Shown here: one piece after another, positions 23,600-34,729 of the stretch
How the letters are laid out: every line of letters starts with the position of its first letter
How positions within the stretch are numbered: the stretch's first letter is position 1
Assembly: GCF_000472285.1 (NCBI RefSeq)
Contig: NZ_KI421424.1
Location: 202,801 to 238,695 of the forward strand
Source: Desulfuromonas sp. TF
GTDB lineage: Bacteria; Desulfobacterota; Desulfuromonadia; Desulfuromonadales; ATBO01
Direction: 5' to 3'
Length of the DNA stretch: 35,895 nt
Notes under the pieces: model-generated
Database searches by the model: none
Seen by the model: the letters and a program-made list of their open reading frames with translations, nothing else
Told to the model about the DNA's origin: nothing
Translations under genes and position numbers: made by a program

Positions 23600-23638
23600 G
23601 TGAGGAGTGAGGCATCCCCTCACATTTCGCGCCTCACT
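23600..23638 (+). repeat. Overlapping alternative hairpins between nuoF and nuoG
   Basis: GTGAGG (23600-23605) can pair with CCTCAC (23618-23623), and AGTGAGGC (23606-23613) with GCCTCACT (23631-23638). The two pairings cross, so they exclude each other or form a pseudoknot. They lie in the longest gap inside the nuo operon apart from the leader, 20 nt before the nuoG start. No T-run is present. Confidence 0.45.
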
Positions 23639-23658
23639 TCCTGTGATACGAGGTTGAG

Positions 23659-26139
23659 ATGGTAAATCTTACGATTGACGGTAAACAGGTCAAGGTTGGC
23701 AAGACGGCTACCATTTACGAGGCGGCCCAAGAGGCCGGCATCCACATTCCGGTTCTCTGCTATGCCAAGAAACTGCTCCCCTACGGCGCCTGCCGGGTCT
23801 GCCTGGTGGAAGTAGAGCAGATGAAAGGACGCCTGATCCCCTCCTGCACCACCCCTGTTACCGAAGGGATGGTGGTGACAACTTCGACACCTGAAATCGT
23901 CAAGGTGCGCAAGACGGTTCTTGAATTTCTGCTGGTCAACCACGTGATCGAATGTCCCGTCTGCGACAAGGGAGGCGAGTGCGACCTGCAGGACCTGACC
24001 TACGAATTCGGACTCAGCACCAACCGCTTCGAGGGTGAAAAGTTCGCCCTGCCGACCGATGAGATCAATCCGTTGATCGAACGCAACATGAACCGTTGCG
24101 TGCTCTGCGGCAAGTGCGCCCGGGTCTGCGATGAAATCGTCGCTTATGGGTCCTATTCTTTCATCAACCGAGGTTTTGAATCGAAGATCGCCACCGCCTT
24201 CGACCGGGGCCTCAACTGCGAATTCTGCGGCCAGTGCGTCTCCATGTGCCCGGTTGGCGCCATCCTCCCGCGTCCCTTCAAGTTCAAGGCCCGCCCCTGG
24301 CAGCTCAAGGAGGTAGACTCGGTCTGCGGTTACTGCGGCAACGGCTGCACCGTCACCCTCGGTGTTCTGGGCGACAAGGTCGAGACCATCCGCTTCAACG
24401 ACAAAACCGGGGTCAATGACGGCAACCTGTGCATCCGCGGGCGTTTCGGCTATTCCTACGTCAACAGCGGAGATCGCCTGACCAAGCCGCTGTTGCGTAA
24501 GGATGGACAGCTGGTGGAGGTCGACTGGAAGGAAGCCATTGATGCCGTCGTCGATGGCTTCGGCAAAGCCAGAACGGAAAAAGGCCTGGGCATTCTTTCA
24601 GGGGCGCGCCTGACCAACGAGGAGCTTTTCCTTCTGAAGAATCTGGCACAGACCTTGGGAACCGGAAATCTCGACCATTCCGGGGGGGAGTGCTACAAAG
24701 GGCTCACAGAAGGTCTCAAGGAGACCCTCGGGGTAACCGCCTCCACCGCAACCTTCCCCCAGGTGGAAGAGTGCGACGTCATTCTCGCCATTCGCTCCGA
24801 TTTCTACGAGACCCATCCGGTCTTCGGCATGGTGGTCAATCAGGCTGTCAAGCGCCACGGCGCCAAGCTCCTGGTGGTCTCCGATAAGAAGGGCAAATTC
24901 ACCAAGCTGCCGAATGCCCAGACCCTGCTCAATGCACCCGGGCTTGAAGTCAACGTGCTCAATGCCATGGCCCAAACCCTGCTGGAGGAGAATTTGGCGG
25001 TGATCGACGGCGTCGATGGAAGCGCCGAATTCAAGATCTCGCTGACGGATTACACCCCTGAAATAGTTGCCAAGCAGACTGGCGTTGCGGCCGATGCGAT
25101 CAGAGAGGCCGCCCGCAAGCTGGCTGCCGCTAAAAAGAGCGCCATCCTTCTCGCCTATGGTCTGCCCTATACGGGCGCCAGCCGCGAACTGGGGATCGCC
25201 GCCGCGAACCTGGCCATTCTCACCGGCAGTGCCGGGCGGCAAGGGAGCGGGCTGTACATCTGCGGGGAAAAGGCCAACAGCCAGGGGGCCGTCGATCTGG
25301 GCATCCTTCCCGCAGGGGGAGCACTAGGCGCCCAAGGGATGCTGAAGGCCGCTGCCGCAGGAGACCTATCCGCTCTTTATGTCGTCGGCGAGGATCCCCT
25401 TTCCTCTTATCCGGACCGGGACCAGGTTGAAGCTGCTCTCGAAAAAGCGTCCTTTGTGGTGGTTCAGGATATTTTTCTGACTCCCACCGCCGAAAAGGCA
25501 GACGTGGTCCTTCCCGCCGTCTCCTTTGCCGAGAAGGATGGAACCTTCACCAATGCCGAACGCCGTCTGCAGAGGGTGCGGCGGGGCATTCCCTCTCCGG
25601 GGGACGCAAAGTCCGATTTCGCTATTTTCGAGATGCTGGCCGCCCGTTGCGGCAGCCCTGTCAAGTATACGGGACCGGCCGCAGTTTTCACCGAGATCAC
25701 CGCCTCGATTCCCGAGTATGCCGGCATCTCCTTTGATTCCATCGGTCCGAAGGGGATTGTCTGGGGGGGTGAGACTCTGGCTCCAGCCAGAAAAAAGGTT
25801 CTTCCCGCCGCCGGCGGCAAGGCTTCCGAGGGCCCTTTCACTCTGGTGACGGGCAGCGCCCTCTACCACAGCGGCACCGTTTCGACCCGGGCCAAAGGGC
25901 CCATGGCCGTGGTTTCCGAACCCTATATCGAACTGGCCCGCGAGGATGCTTCGGCGCTGAAGGTCAATGAAGGCGATCTGCTTACCGTAAAGGGGAACGG
26001 TGCCGAGATCAAGCTCAAGGCCAGGATCGGGACCCGGCTTCCGAAGGGAGTTCTCTTTGCTCCCTATCATTTCGGAGGAGCCGGCATCAACCGCCTGTAC
26101 AAAGGGCAAACTGCCGTTGCAGTTCAGCTGAGCAAGTAG
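23659..26139 (+). CDS. nuoG: Complex I 75-kDa subunit G
   Basis: The 826-residue protein forms the Fe-S wire of the NADH arm. In order it has a [2Fe-2S] ferredoxin domain (Cys34, 45, 48, 62), the HxxxCxxCxxxxxC motif (HVIECPVCDKGGEC), two CxxCxxCxxxC motifs (CVLCGKCARVC, CEFCGQCVSMC), and an extra CxxCxxxC plus distant Cys motif (CGYCGNGC, later GNLCIRG) of the N7 type. A molybdopterin-oxidoreductase-like domain follows and ends in a molydopterin-dinucleotide-binding-like C-terminus. The cofactor is not expected in complex I. The start follows a hairpin region; its binding site (GAGG) is modest. Confidence 0.95.
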   Translation: MVNLTIDGKQVKVGKTATIYEAAQEAGIHIPVLCYAKKLLPYGACRVCLVEVEQMKGRLIPSCTTPVTEGMVVTTSTPEIVKVRKTVLEFLLVNHVIECPVCDKGGECDLQDLTYEFGLSTNRFEGEKFALPTDEINPLIERNMNRCVLCGKCARVCDEIVAYGSYSFINRGFESKIATAFDRGLNCEFCGQCVSMCPVGAILPRPFKFKARPWQLKEVDSVCGYCGNGCTVTLGVLGDKVETIRFNDKTGVNDGNLCIRGRFGYSYVNSGDRLTKPLLRKDGQLVEVDWKEAIDAVVDGFGKARTEKGLGILSGARLTNEELFLLKNLAQTLGTGNLDHSGGECYKGLTEGLKETLGVTASTATFPQVEECDVILAIRSDFYETHPVFGMVVNQAVKRHGAKLLVVSDKKGKFTKLPNAQTLLNAPGLEVNVLNAMAQTLLEENLAVIDGVDGSAEFKISLTDYTPEIVAKQTGVAADAIREAARKLAAAKKSAILLAYGLPYTGASRELGIAAANLAILTGSAGRQGSGLYICGEKANSQGAVDLGILPAGGALGAQGMLKAAAAGDLSALYVVGEDPLSSYPDRDQVEAALEKASFVVVQDIFLTPTAEKADVVLPAVSFAEKDGTFTNAERRLQRVRRGIPSPGDAKSDFAIFEMLAARCGSPVKYTGPAAVFTEITASIPEYAGISFDSIGPKGIVWGGETLAPARKKVLPAAGGKASEGPFTLVTGSALYHSGTVSTRAKGPMAVVSEPYIELAREDASALKVNEGDLLTVKGNGAEIKLKARIGTRLPKGVLFAPYHFGGAGINRLYKGQTAVAVQLSK

Positions 26140-26159
26140 TTCGCCATTCAGGAGAGTTT

Positions 26160-27122
26160 ATGGACTGTCCCAAGTGTAAGTCTCCCGTTTCCGCCCGGTC
26201 CAGATTCTGCGACCAGTGCGGGACCAACCTGGTGAAGAATGTCGAGTTCCTGCATCAGAGGGCGCTCGATCATTATCACCGCGGACTCATCGACGAGGCC
26301 GTAAAGCTTTGGGACGAAGCTCTGAGCGAGAATCCGGAGTTCAGCAAGGGATACTACTATAAGGGACTAGCTCTGTATGACCGGGGAGATCTGCAGCTTG
26401 CCGTCGACGCCTTCAACAAAGCGCTCGAAAAAGAGCGGGAACCCTTCCGTGTGTATTTTAAGCTGGGAATGGCCCAGTACGGACTGGGGGACCTGGCGGC
26501 GAGCTCGGAGAGCTTCCGCAAGGCGCTGAAGATCAATCCCGGCAGCGCCGAGACCCATTATCGCCTGGGACTCTCCCACCTGCGCAATTCCGATCTGGAT
26601 CAAGCGCAGGAAGCCCTTGAACAGGCCATCCGGATCAATCCCAAATACACTCGGGCCCTCTACATCCTCGGCATGGTCCTCTCCCAGAAAGGTGATCACG
26701 CCAAGGCGATCGACCAGTTCAGCAAGGTCGTGGAGATCAGCCCCTCCTATACTGCCGCCCGCTTCGATCTGGGCATGGCTCTGTTCAAGGAGGGGGATAT
26801 GCCGCAGGCCGTCGAGCAGTTCGGCAAGGCGGTGGAAACCAGTGCCCGTTTTGCTCCCGGATATTTCATGCTCGGCGAGGCTTATCGCAAAATGGGGGAA
26901 TTCGGAGATGCCATCAGCGCCTACAATCAACTGCTCAAGCTCAACCCGGTGGATGCTGACGCCTATGTTCGCCTGGCCGAATGCAATATGCAGCTCGATT
27001 TGATGGATGCCGCCCGCGAAGCTCTGAGCAAGGCGCTGGCCATCAACCCGAACAACCGTGATGCCCAATATCTGCAAAAGCATCTGGGCGAGATGACAAC
27101 GCCCCATAAACCCGGATTTTAG
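26160..27122 (+). CDS. Zinc-ribbon TPR protein inside the nuo operon
   Basis: The 320-residue protein starts with a zinc ribbon (CPKC at 3-6, CDQC at 17-20) and then carries about eight tetratricopeptide repeats to the C-terminus (repeating ...A...YxLGxxxxxxGDxxxAxxxFxKAxxxxP). It has no signal peptide or membrane helix, so it is probably cytoplasmic. The canonical nuoA-N order has no such gene. It sits 20 nt after nuoG and 47 nt before nuoH, has a good AGGAGAG site and reads in the operon direction, so it is almost surely co-transcribed. Likely roles are an assembly or stability factor at the junction of the peripheral (nuoE-G) and membrane (nuoH) modules, or an unrelated passenger. The function is inference only. 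Confidence 0.85.
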   Translation: MDCPKCKSPVSARSRFCDQCGTNLVKNVEFLHQRALDHYHRGLIDEAVKLWDEALSENPEFSKGYYYKGLALYDRGDLQLAVDAFNKALEKEREPFRVYFKLGMAQYGLGDLAASSESFRKALKINPGSAETHYRLGLSHLRNSDLDQAQEALEQAIRINPKYTRALYILGMVLSQKGDHAKAIDQFSKVVEISPSYTAARFDLGMALFKEGDMPQAVEQFGKAVETSARFAPGYFMLGEAYRKMGEFGDAISAYNQLLKLNPVDADAYVRLAECNMQLDLMDAAREALSKALAINPNNRDAQYLQKHLGEMTTPHKPGF

Positions 27123-27169
27123 TTCCTCGTAGAATAAGAGCCTAACTGCTTTAAGGAAGAGGATAGATT

Positions 27170-28207
27170 ATGGAAATGTTGAGTCTGTCGAATGCGCCGC
27201 TCTGGTTCGTAGTCGCAATGATGGTGAAGATTGTGACCGTCTTTGCCGTGGTCATGGGAATCGTCGCTTACGCCACTTGGGTGGAGCGCAAGGTCATTGG
27301 CCACATGCAGACCCGTCTCGGGCCGATGAACACAGGCTGGCACGGTCTTCTGCAGCCCATCGCCGACGGTCTCAAACTCTTCTTCAAGGAAGATATCATT
27401 CCGGCCGAAGCGAGCAAAGTGCCCTTCATCCTGGCGCCCATGATGATTCTCGTCCCCGCCCTGATTACCGTTGCGGTCATTCCCTTCGGACCCGACATGG
27501 AAATTGGCGGTTACCTTATTCCGATGCAGATCACCGATCTGAATATTGGCATCCTCTACATCCTGGCCATGGCCGGACTTGGTGTCTACGGCATTGTCCT
27601 CGCCGGCTGGGCCTCCAACAACAAGTATTCCCTGATGGGGGGAATCCGCTCCTCGGCGCAGATGGTTTCCTATGAACTCGCCGCCGGGCTCTCCATCGTT
27701 GCTGTCTTCATGCTCTCTGAAACCCTGAGCCTGCGCGGCATCGTTGAGGCCCAGCAGGGTCCCTGGCTTGAGGCCCTCCCCTTTATCCCCAACTGGTACA
27801 TCTTCTCCCAGCCATTGGCCTTCGGGCTCTTCGTGATATGCGGTCTGGCCGAGATCAACCGTACTCCCTTCGACCTTCCCGAGGCAGAGACGGAGCTGGT
27901 GTCCGGATTCTGCACCGAATATTCGTCCATGAAATACGCCCTCTTCTTCATGGCCGAATACGCCAACATGATCGTCATCTCCGCCATTGCAGCGACCCTC
28001 TTCCTCGGCGGCTGGGCTGGACCGTTTCCCGGCGCGATCAATCTACTGTTGAAGATCTTCGCCTTCATGTTCTTCTTCATGTGGTTGCGCGCCACCTGGC
28101 CGCGCGTCCGCTATGACCAGCTGATGTATCTGGGATGGAAGATCTTCCTCCCTCTCTCACTGGCCAATATCGTGGTGACAGGCGCCGTCGTCGTCCTTCT
28201 GCAGTAA
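27170..28207 (+). CDS. nuoH: Complex I membrane subunit H
   Basis: The 345-residue, roughly eight-helix subunit connects the quinone site to the ion pumps. Conserved features are the WVERKVIGHMQTRLGPM segment near residues 35-50, FFKEDIIPAEASK, and EINRTPFDLPEAETELVSGF (loop near 230) with several quinone-chamber acidic residues. It follows the TPR gene and precedes nuoI. Confidence 0.96.
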   Translation: MEMLSLSNAPLWFVVAMMVKIVTVFAVVMGIVAYATWVERKVIGHMQTRLGPMNTGWHGLLQPIADGLKLFFKEDIIPAEASKVPFILAPMMILVPALITVAVIPFGPDMEIGGYLIPMQITDLNIGILYILAMAGLGVYGIVLAGWASNNKYSLMGGIRSSAQMVSYELAAGLSIVAVFMLSETLSLRGIVEAQQGPWLEALPFIPNWYIFSQPLAFGLFVICGLAEINRTPFDLPEAETELVSGFCTEYSSMKYALFFMAEYANMIVISAIAATLFLGGWAGPFPGAINLLLKIFAFMFFFMWLRATWPRVRYDQLMYLGWKIFLPLSLANIVVTGAVVVLLQ

Positions 28208-28234
28208 TCCTAACCCAGACAAGAGGATAGACCC

Positions 28235-28630
28235 ATGTTCAAAGAGTTTGTCAAAGGTCTGAGCATCACCTTCAAGCACATGCTCCCGGGGCATTCGACC
28301 ACGGTACAGTACCCCAAGCAGAAGCTTCAGCCTTCCGAGCGGTTCCGCGGTCTGCATCGGCTGGTGCCGACCCAGGACCGGGAGAAGTGCGTGGCCTGCT
28401 ATCTCTGCCCGACGGTCTGCCCGGCAAAGTGCATCACCGTAGAATCGGCAGAGAACGAAAAGGGGGAGAAGTATCCCAGGGTCTACAAGATCGATCTTCT
28501 GCGATGCATCTTCTGTGGATACTGCGTGGAGGCCTGCCCCGTCGAGGCTATTGAGATGACCGGAAATTACGAGCTGGCCAATTACAAGCGCGAAGATTTC
28601 AACTTCACCAAAGAGCGGCTTCTCAAGTAA
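28235..28630 (+). CDS. nuoI: Complex I subunit I (clusters N6a/N6b)
   Basis: The 131-residue ferredoxin-like subunit carries two [4Fe-4S] motifs, CVACYLCPTVCP and CIFCGYCVEACP, which bind N6a and N6b on the path to N2. It is shorter than E. coli NuoI (180), mainly at the C-terminus, but the Fe-S core is complete. It follows nuoH after 27 bp. Confidence 0.95.
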   Translation: MFKEFVKGLSITFKHMLPGHSTTVQYPKQKLQPSERFRGLHRLVPTQDREKCVACYLCPTVCPAKCITVESAENEKGEKYPRVYKIDLLRCIFCGYCVEACPVEAIEMTGNYELANYKREDFNFTKERLLK

Positions 28631-28651
28631 GCAAATAGGAGTGCTGAACTC

Positions 28652-29155
28652 ATGGAAATTCTGTTTTTTTATCTGGTCGCCCTGATTGCAGTAATCTCCG
28701 GATTTCTGGTGATCACCTGCAAGAACCCGGTCAACAGCGCCATCTCCCTGGTGATGACCTTCGTCTGCCTGGCCACTTTCTACGTCATGCTCAAGGCGCC
28801 ATTCATGGCCGCCATCCAGATCATGGTCTACGCCGGCGCCATCATGGTTCTGATCGTCTTCGTCATCATGCTGCTCAACCTCGGAACCGTCACCCGGACC
28901 AAAACCTCCCATTCCGTCGCCGGCGGTGCGGTGGCTGGGGCCCTGGTGCTCTTTCAGATGGTGTATCTCATGAGTCGCGGCGAGCCTTCCGGGGCGGTCG
29001 GAGAGATCACCAATGAAGTGGTGCAGAGCGTGGGACATACGGAACTGATCGGGCGAGCTCTGTTCATCGATTTTCTGCTGCCTTTTGAAATCACTTCCAT
29101 CTTGCTCCTGGTAGCCATGATCGGCGCCGTGGTGCTGGCCAAGAGAACCGTCTAG
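28652..29155 (+). CDS. nuoJ: Complex I membrane subunit J
   Basis: The 167-residue protein has five hydrophobic helices and the family segment IQIMVYAGAIMVLIVFVIML (helix 3, which contains the pi-bulge in solved structures). It is an antiporter-adjacent membrane subunit. It lies between nuoI and nuoK with short gaps. Confidence 0.95.
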   Translation: MEILFFYLVALIAVISGFLVITCKNPVNSAISLVMTFVCLATFYVMLKAPFMAAIQIMVYAGAIMVLIVFVIMLLNLGTVTRTKTSHSVAGGAVAGALVLFQMVYLMSRGEPSGAVGEITNEVVQSVGHTELIGRALFIDFLLPFEITSILLLVAMIGAVVLAKRTV

Positions 29156-29181
29156 CTGTAGACAAGGACAGGAGATAGAAC

Positions 29182-29490
29182 ATGCACGGAGTTAGCGTAC
29201 ACCATTATCTAGTGCTCAGCGCGATTCTGTTCTCCCTGGGGACCGTGGGCGTCCTCACCCGGAGAAACGCCATTGTCATTTTCATGTGCATCGAGCTCAT
29301 GCTCAATGCGGTCAACCTATCCTTCATCGCCTTGTCGCATCATCTGGGTAACATGGACGGACAGATCTTCGTCTTCTTCGTCATGACTGTGGCCGCGGCG
29401 GAAGCAGCCGTCGGCCTGGCCCTGATGATCGCCTTCTTTCGCAACAAGGAATCGATCGACGTTGAGGAATTCAATCTGTTGAAGTGGTAG
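29182..29490 (+). CDS. nuoK: Complex I membrane subunit K
   Basis: The 102-residue, three-helix subunit resembles MrpC. The two conserved membrane glutamates are in [11 protein letters not shown] and [10 protein letters not shown]. It has the usual length and position before nuoL. Confidence 0.95.
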   Translation: MHGVSVHHYLVLSAILFSLGTVGVLTRRNAIVIFMCIELMLNAVNLSFIALSHHLGNMDGQIFVFFVMTVAAAEAAVGLALMIAFFRNKESIDVEEFNLLKW

Positions 29491-29538
29491 GTTCACCCGG
29501 GTTCGGTTAGGGGCTCAATCCGTTTAGAGGAGATATAG

Positions 29539-31479
29539 ATGTACGACAAACTGTGGCTCATCCCATTCTTTCCCCTGCTGGGGTCCGTTATCAACGGGCT
29601 GCTCGGCAAGAAGATCAAGAATGAGAAGGTGATCGGCACCATCGGCACCCTGGCGATTGCTTCTTCCTTCATGGTCTCCTGCATTTATTTCTTCCGCCTG
29701 CTCGGCGATTCGGTCAAGTCCCATGAGCAGGTGGTCGCTTCCTGGATTTCCGTGGGACAGCTGCAGGTCGACTGGGGATTCCTCCTCGATCCCCTCTCCG
29801 CGCTGATGATTATGGTAGTCACCGGGGTCGGCTCACTGATCCACCTCTACTCCATCGGCTACATGCACGGGGAGGAAGGGTTTTACCGCTATTTTTCCTA
29901 CCTGAACCTCTTCTGCTTCTCCATGCTGATGCTGGTGCTGGGGAACAACGCCCTGGTCATGTTTATCGGATGGGAAGGCGTCGGTCTGTGCTCCTATCTC
30001 CTCATCGGCTATTACTTTCACAAGAAGAGCGCCGGTGACGCCGCCAAGAAGGCTTTCGTGGTCAACCGCATCGGCGATTTCGGTTTTCTCCTCGGCCTCT
30101 TCCTTCTTTACTGGACCCTGGGTAGCAAGCACGGCGTCTGGACTTTGAACTTCACGGAGATCGCCCAACACGGACACCTGCTTGGCGCCGGCGGCACGGT
30201 GATCACCATCGTCACCCTCTGCTTCTTCCTCGGCGCCACAGGCAAGTCGGCTCAGATTCCCCTTTATACCTGGCTTCCCGACGCCATGGAAGGTCCCACC
30301 CCGGTTTCGGCCCTGATCCATGCCGCCACCATGGTCACCGCCGGCGTCTACATGATCGGCCGCATGAACGGGCTTTTCGCCATGGCTCCCGATACCATGA
30401 TGGTCATCGCCATCGTCGGTGCAGCTACGGCCATCTTTGCCGCCTCCATCGGTCTGGCCCAGAACGACATCAAGAGGGTGCTCGCCTACTCCACCGTCTC
30501 CCAGCTCGGCTACATGTTCCTCGCCATGGGAGTTGGCGCTTTCACTGCCGGCGTTTTCCACCTGATGACTCACGCTTTCTTCAAGGCCTGTCTCTTCCTC
30601 GGCTCCGGGTCGGTCATCCACGCTCTTTCAGGGGAGCAGGACATGCGCTATATGGGCGGCCTGCGCAAGCACATGCCCTACACCCATATCACTTTCCTCA
30701 TCGCCACCATAGCCATCGCCGGGATTCCGGGTCTTTCCGCCTTCTTCTCCAAGGACGAGATCCTCTGGTGGGCCTTTGCCTCCAATCGCGGCAGCTGGAT
30801 TCTCTGGCTGGTGGGTGCCGCCGCGGCCGGCATGACTGCCTTCTACATGTTCCGCCTGGTTTTCATGACCTTCTATGGCAAGGAGCGCATCACCGATCAT
30901 GCCCGCCATCACCTGCATGAATCGCCCTTCGTCATCACCCTGCCGCTGATGGTCCTGGCCGTCCTGTCCATCGTCGGGGGATACATCGGCGTTCCCGCCA
31001 TCCTCGGCGGCGCCAACCATATACACCATTTTCTCGAACCGGTATTCGGCAGTTCGGTGGAAAACTACGGGATCGCCACGGGCCATTACAGCCATGCACT
31101 CGAATACGGGATGATGGGAATATCCATAGGCATCGCGGTGGTCGGCATCGCGCTGGCCTATATCATGTATCTGAAGAAGCCCGAACTTCCCGGGAAGTTC
31201 GTGGCCTCCTTCCAAGGATTGCACCGCGCCGTTTTCAACAAGTGGTATATGGATGAGATCTATGACACCCTCTTCGTCAATCCTACCAAGCGGCTCGGCA
31301 CATTCTTGTGGAAAGGATTCGACGTGGTGGTGGTGGACGGCATCGTCAACGGTTTCGGCAAGGTCGTCAACGCCTGTTCGAAGGGTCTTCGATTCACTCA
31401 ATCCGGCTTCGTGCACAACTATGCTCTTTCCATGGTCATAGGGGTGCTGGTGATCGTCGGCATCTACGTCCTCAGGTAA
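29539..31479 (+). CDS. nuoL: Complex I antiporter-like subunit L
   Basis: The 646-residue protein is the distal pump subunit. Visible features are FIGWEGVGLCSYLLIGYYF (with the conserved Glu of helix 5), YTWLPDAMEGPTPVSALIHAATMV (helix 7-8 lysine region; key part LPDAMEGPTPVSALIHAA), and a long C-terminus of the lateral-helix type. AGAGGAGA about 6 nt upstream supports the start. Confidence 0.96.
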   Translation: MYDKLWLIPFFPLLGSVINGLLGKKIKNEKVIGTIGTLAIASSFMVSCIYFFRLLGDSVKSHEQVVASWISVGQLQVDWGFLLDPLSALMIMVVTGVGSLIHLYSIGYMHGEEGFYRYFSYLNLFCFSMLMLVLGNNALVMFIGWEGVGLCSYLLIGYYFHKKSAGDAAKKAFVVNRIGDFGFLLGLFLLYWTLGSKHGVWTLNFTEIAQHGHLLGAGGTVITIVTLCFFLGATGKSAQIPLYTWLPDAMEGPTPVSALIHAATMVTAGVYMIGRMNGLFAMAPDTMMVIAIVGAATAIFAASIGLAQNDIKRVLAYSTVSQLGYMFLAMGVGAFTAGVFHLMTHAFFKACLFLGSGSVIHALSGEQDMRYMGGLRKHMPYTHITFLIATIAIAGIPGLSAFFSKDEILWWAFASNRGSWILWLVGAAAAGMTAFYMFRLVFMTFYGKERITDHARHHLHESPFVITLPLMVLAVLSIVGGYIGVPAILGGANHIHHFLEPVFGSSVENYGIATGHYSHALEYGMMGISIGIAVVGIALAYIMYLKKPELPGKFVASFQGLHRAVFNKWYMDEIYDTLFVNPTKRLGTFLWKGFDVVVVDGIVNGFGKVVNACSKGLRFTQSGFVHNYALSMVIGVLVIVGIYVLR

Positions 31480-31518
31480 AGAACGCCGTCAGTTTTTCGA
31501 TATAAGGAGCGATTTCCC

Positions 31519-33069
<1,551 letters not shown>

Positions 33070-33116
33070 AGCAAAGATTCGAATAGCGATAACACCGCCT
33101 CCGGAGGAGCATTTCC

Positions 33117-34577
33117 ATGGAAAATCTGGTGCAAATAGCCATGCAGAACGTCAATTTCGCGGCGATCATGCCTTCACTGGTCCTGAGCTGTTTCGGTCTG
33201 GTGCTCCTGATCGTCAGTGTCTTTTCCCCCCGAGGGAAGACGAGTCACGTGGCCTGGATCAGCGTCGTCGGACTGGTTCTCGCCGGCCTGGTCTCCGTAG
33301 CGGGATGGAACAATCCTCAGTTCGGTTTCGCCGGGCATGTGGCCTTGGACAATTTCGCCACTTTCTTCAATATCACCTTCCTGGTGGCGGCGGCTCTTAC
33401 CATCCTCATGTCCGATGAATATCTCAAACGTGAAGGATACCCGATCGGCGAATACTATCCCTTGATCCTGTTTACAACGGCGGGCGCCATGTGGATGGCT
33501 TCGGGGACCGACCTGATGACCATATTTCTCGGTCTCGAAGTCCTCTCCATCTCCCTCTACGTCCTAGCCGGCCTCTTCCGCGGACAGACACGCTCCAACG
33601 AGGCGGGGCTCAAGTATTTTCTCCTCGGCGCCTTCTCCACCGGTTTTCTCCTTTACGGAATCGCGCTGATTTACGGGGTTTCCGGAACCACCAACATTGC
33701 AGATATCGGACAGTATCTTGCCGCTCATCCGGCGGCTCTCGGCAATCCGATGACCGTCGCCGGAATGCTTCTTCTCTCCGTCGGCTTCCTGTTCAAGATC
33801 GCCGCCGCTCCCTTCCACATGTGGACTCCGGACGTCTACCAGGGAGCGCCCACCCCGGTGACGGCGTTCATGAGCGCAGGTCCAAAAGCCGCTGCCTTCG
33901 CCGGATTTATCCGCGTCCTCGTGCTGGCCTTCGGCGGCATGCAGGAAGAATGGACCACTCTGCTCTGGGTCCTTGCCGTGTTGACCATGATCGTCGGCAA
34001 CGTGATTGCCATCAACCAGACCAACATCAAGCGGATGCTGGCCTACTCCTCCATCGCCCATGCCGGATACGCGATGGTGGGGATTGTCGCCGCCAACACT
34101 ATCGGAATCTCCGGCGTACTCTTTTACCTGCTGGCCTATACATTCATGAATCTCGGCGCCTTTGCCGTCCTCGTTCTGGCCGGCAAAAAGGGTGAGGACA
34201 ACCTCACTCTGGAGGGTTTCGCCGGCTTCGGTTACAAGCGGCCTTTCCTCGGCGTGGCCCTGACCGTCTTTCTCTTCTCCCTGATGGGAATTCCGCCCAC
34301 GGCAGGATTCGCCGGTAAGTTCTACATCTTTGCCGGGGCCATCGAAGCTGGATACATCTGGCTGGCTGTGATCGGGGTGCTCAATTCCGCCGTCTCCCTG
34401 TATTACTACTTGCGGGTGATGGTAGCCATGTACTTCAAGGAACCCACCGAGGATTACGGATGGGTGACCATGCACGTAGGAACAGTCGTCTCCATAATTC
34501 TGGCCCTCGCCGGAATCCTCTACCTGGGAATTATTCCCGGCGGAGTGATGGAAATGGCCAAGCTCGCAATCTTCTGA
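33117..34577 (+). CDS. nuoN: Complex I antiporter-like subunit N
   Basis: The 486-residue subunit shows FLGLEVLSISLYVLAGLFRG (conserved Glu), APFHMWTPDVYQGAPTPVTA and MLAYSSIAHAGYAMVG. The CCGGAGGAGC site is strong. It is the last gene of the operon and ends 20 bp before a strong terminator. Confidence 0.96.
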   Translation: MENLVQIAMQNVNFAAIMPSLVLSCFGLVLLIVSVFSPRGKTSHVAWISVVGLVLAGLVSVAGWNNPQFGFAGHVALDNFATFFNITFLVAAALTILMSDEYLKREGYPIGEYYPLILFTTAGAMWMASGTDLMTIFLGLEVLSISLYVLAGLFRGQTRSNEAGLKYFLLGAFSTGFLLYGIALIYGVSGTTNIADIGQYLAAHPAALGNPMTVAGMLLLSVGFLFKIAAAPFHMWTPDVYQGAPTPVTAFMSAGPKAAAFAGFIRVLVLAFGGMQEEWTTLLWVLAVLTMIVGNVIAINQTNIKRMLAYSSIAHAGYAMVGIVAANTIGISGVLFYLLAYTFMNLGAFAVLVLAGKKGEDNLTLEGFAGFGYKRPFLGVALTVFLFSLMGIPPTAGFAGKFYIFAGAIEAGYIWLAVIGVLNSAVSLYYYLRVMVAMYFKEPTEDYGWVTMHVGTVVSIILALAGILYLGIIPGGVMEMAKLAIF

Positions 34578-34597
34578 TCCTGTCCTCTGACATGATT

Positions 34598-34631
34598 CGA
34601 AAAAACCCCGACCCCGTTCGGGGTTTTTTCG
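34598..34631. terminator. nuo operon terminator
   Basis: A perfect 14-bp inverted repeat (34598-34611 with 34618-34631) around a 6-nt loop has an A-run in the left arm and a T-run in the right arm, so it works in both directions. It lies 20 bp after nuoN. Confidence 0.9.
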
Positions 34632-34729
34632 TTTCGCCTCGAAAGAAAGAGTGTTGTTTTGCAAATACCTGAAAATAGAGTTAGATTTATAGGGTCTGGT
34701 AAATTGAAAAAGATCGCGAGGAATAGCAG

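Noticed and set aside
21782-23623. Minus-strand 613-codon frame
   Set aside because: Exact mirror of nuoF, with Gly/Asp/His-rich composition and no recognisable domain.
23659-26139. Formate dehydrogenase or other molybdoenzyme in place of nuoG
   Set aside because: The protein has the NuoG order of Fe-S motifs and lies within a complete nuo operon; the molybdopterin-like domain is normal for NuoG.
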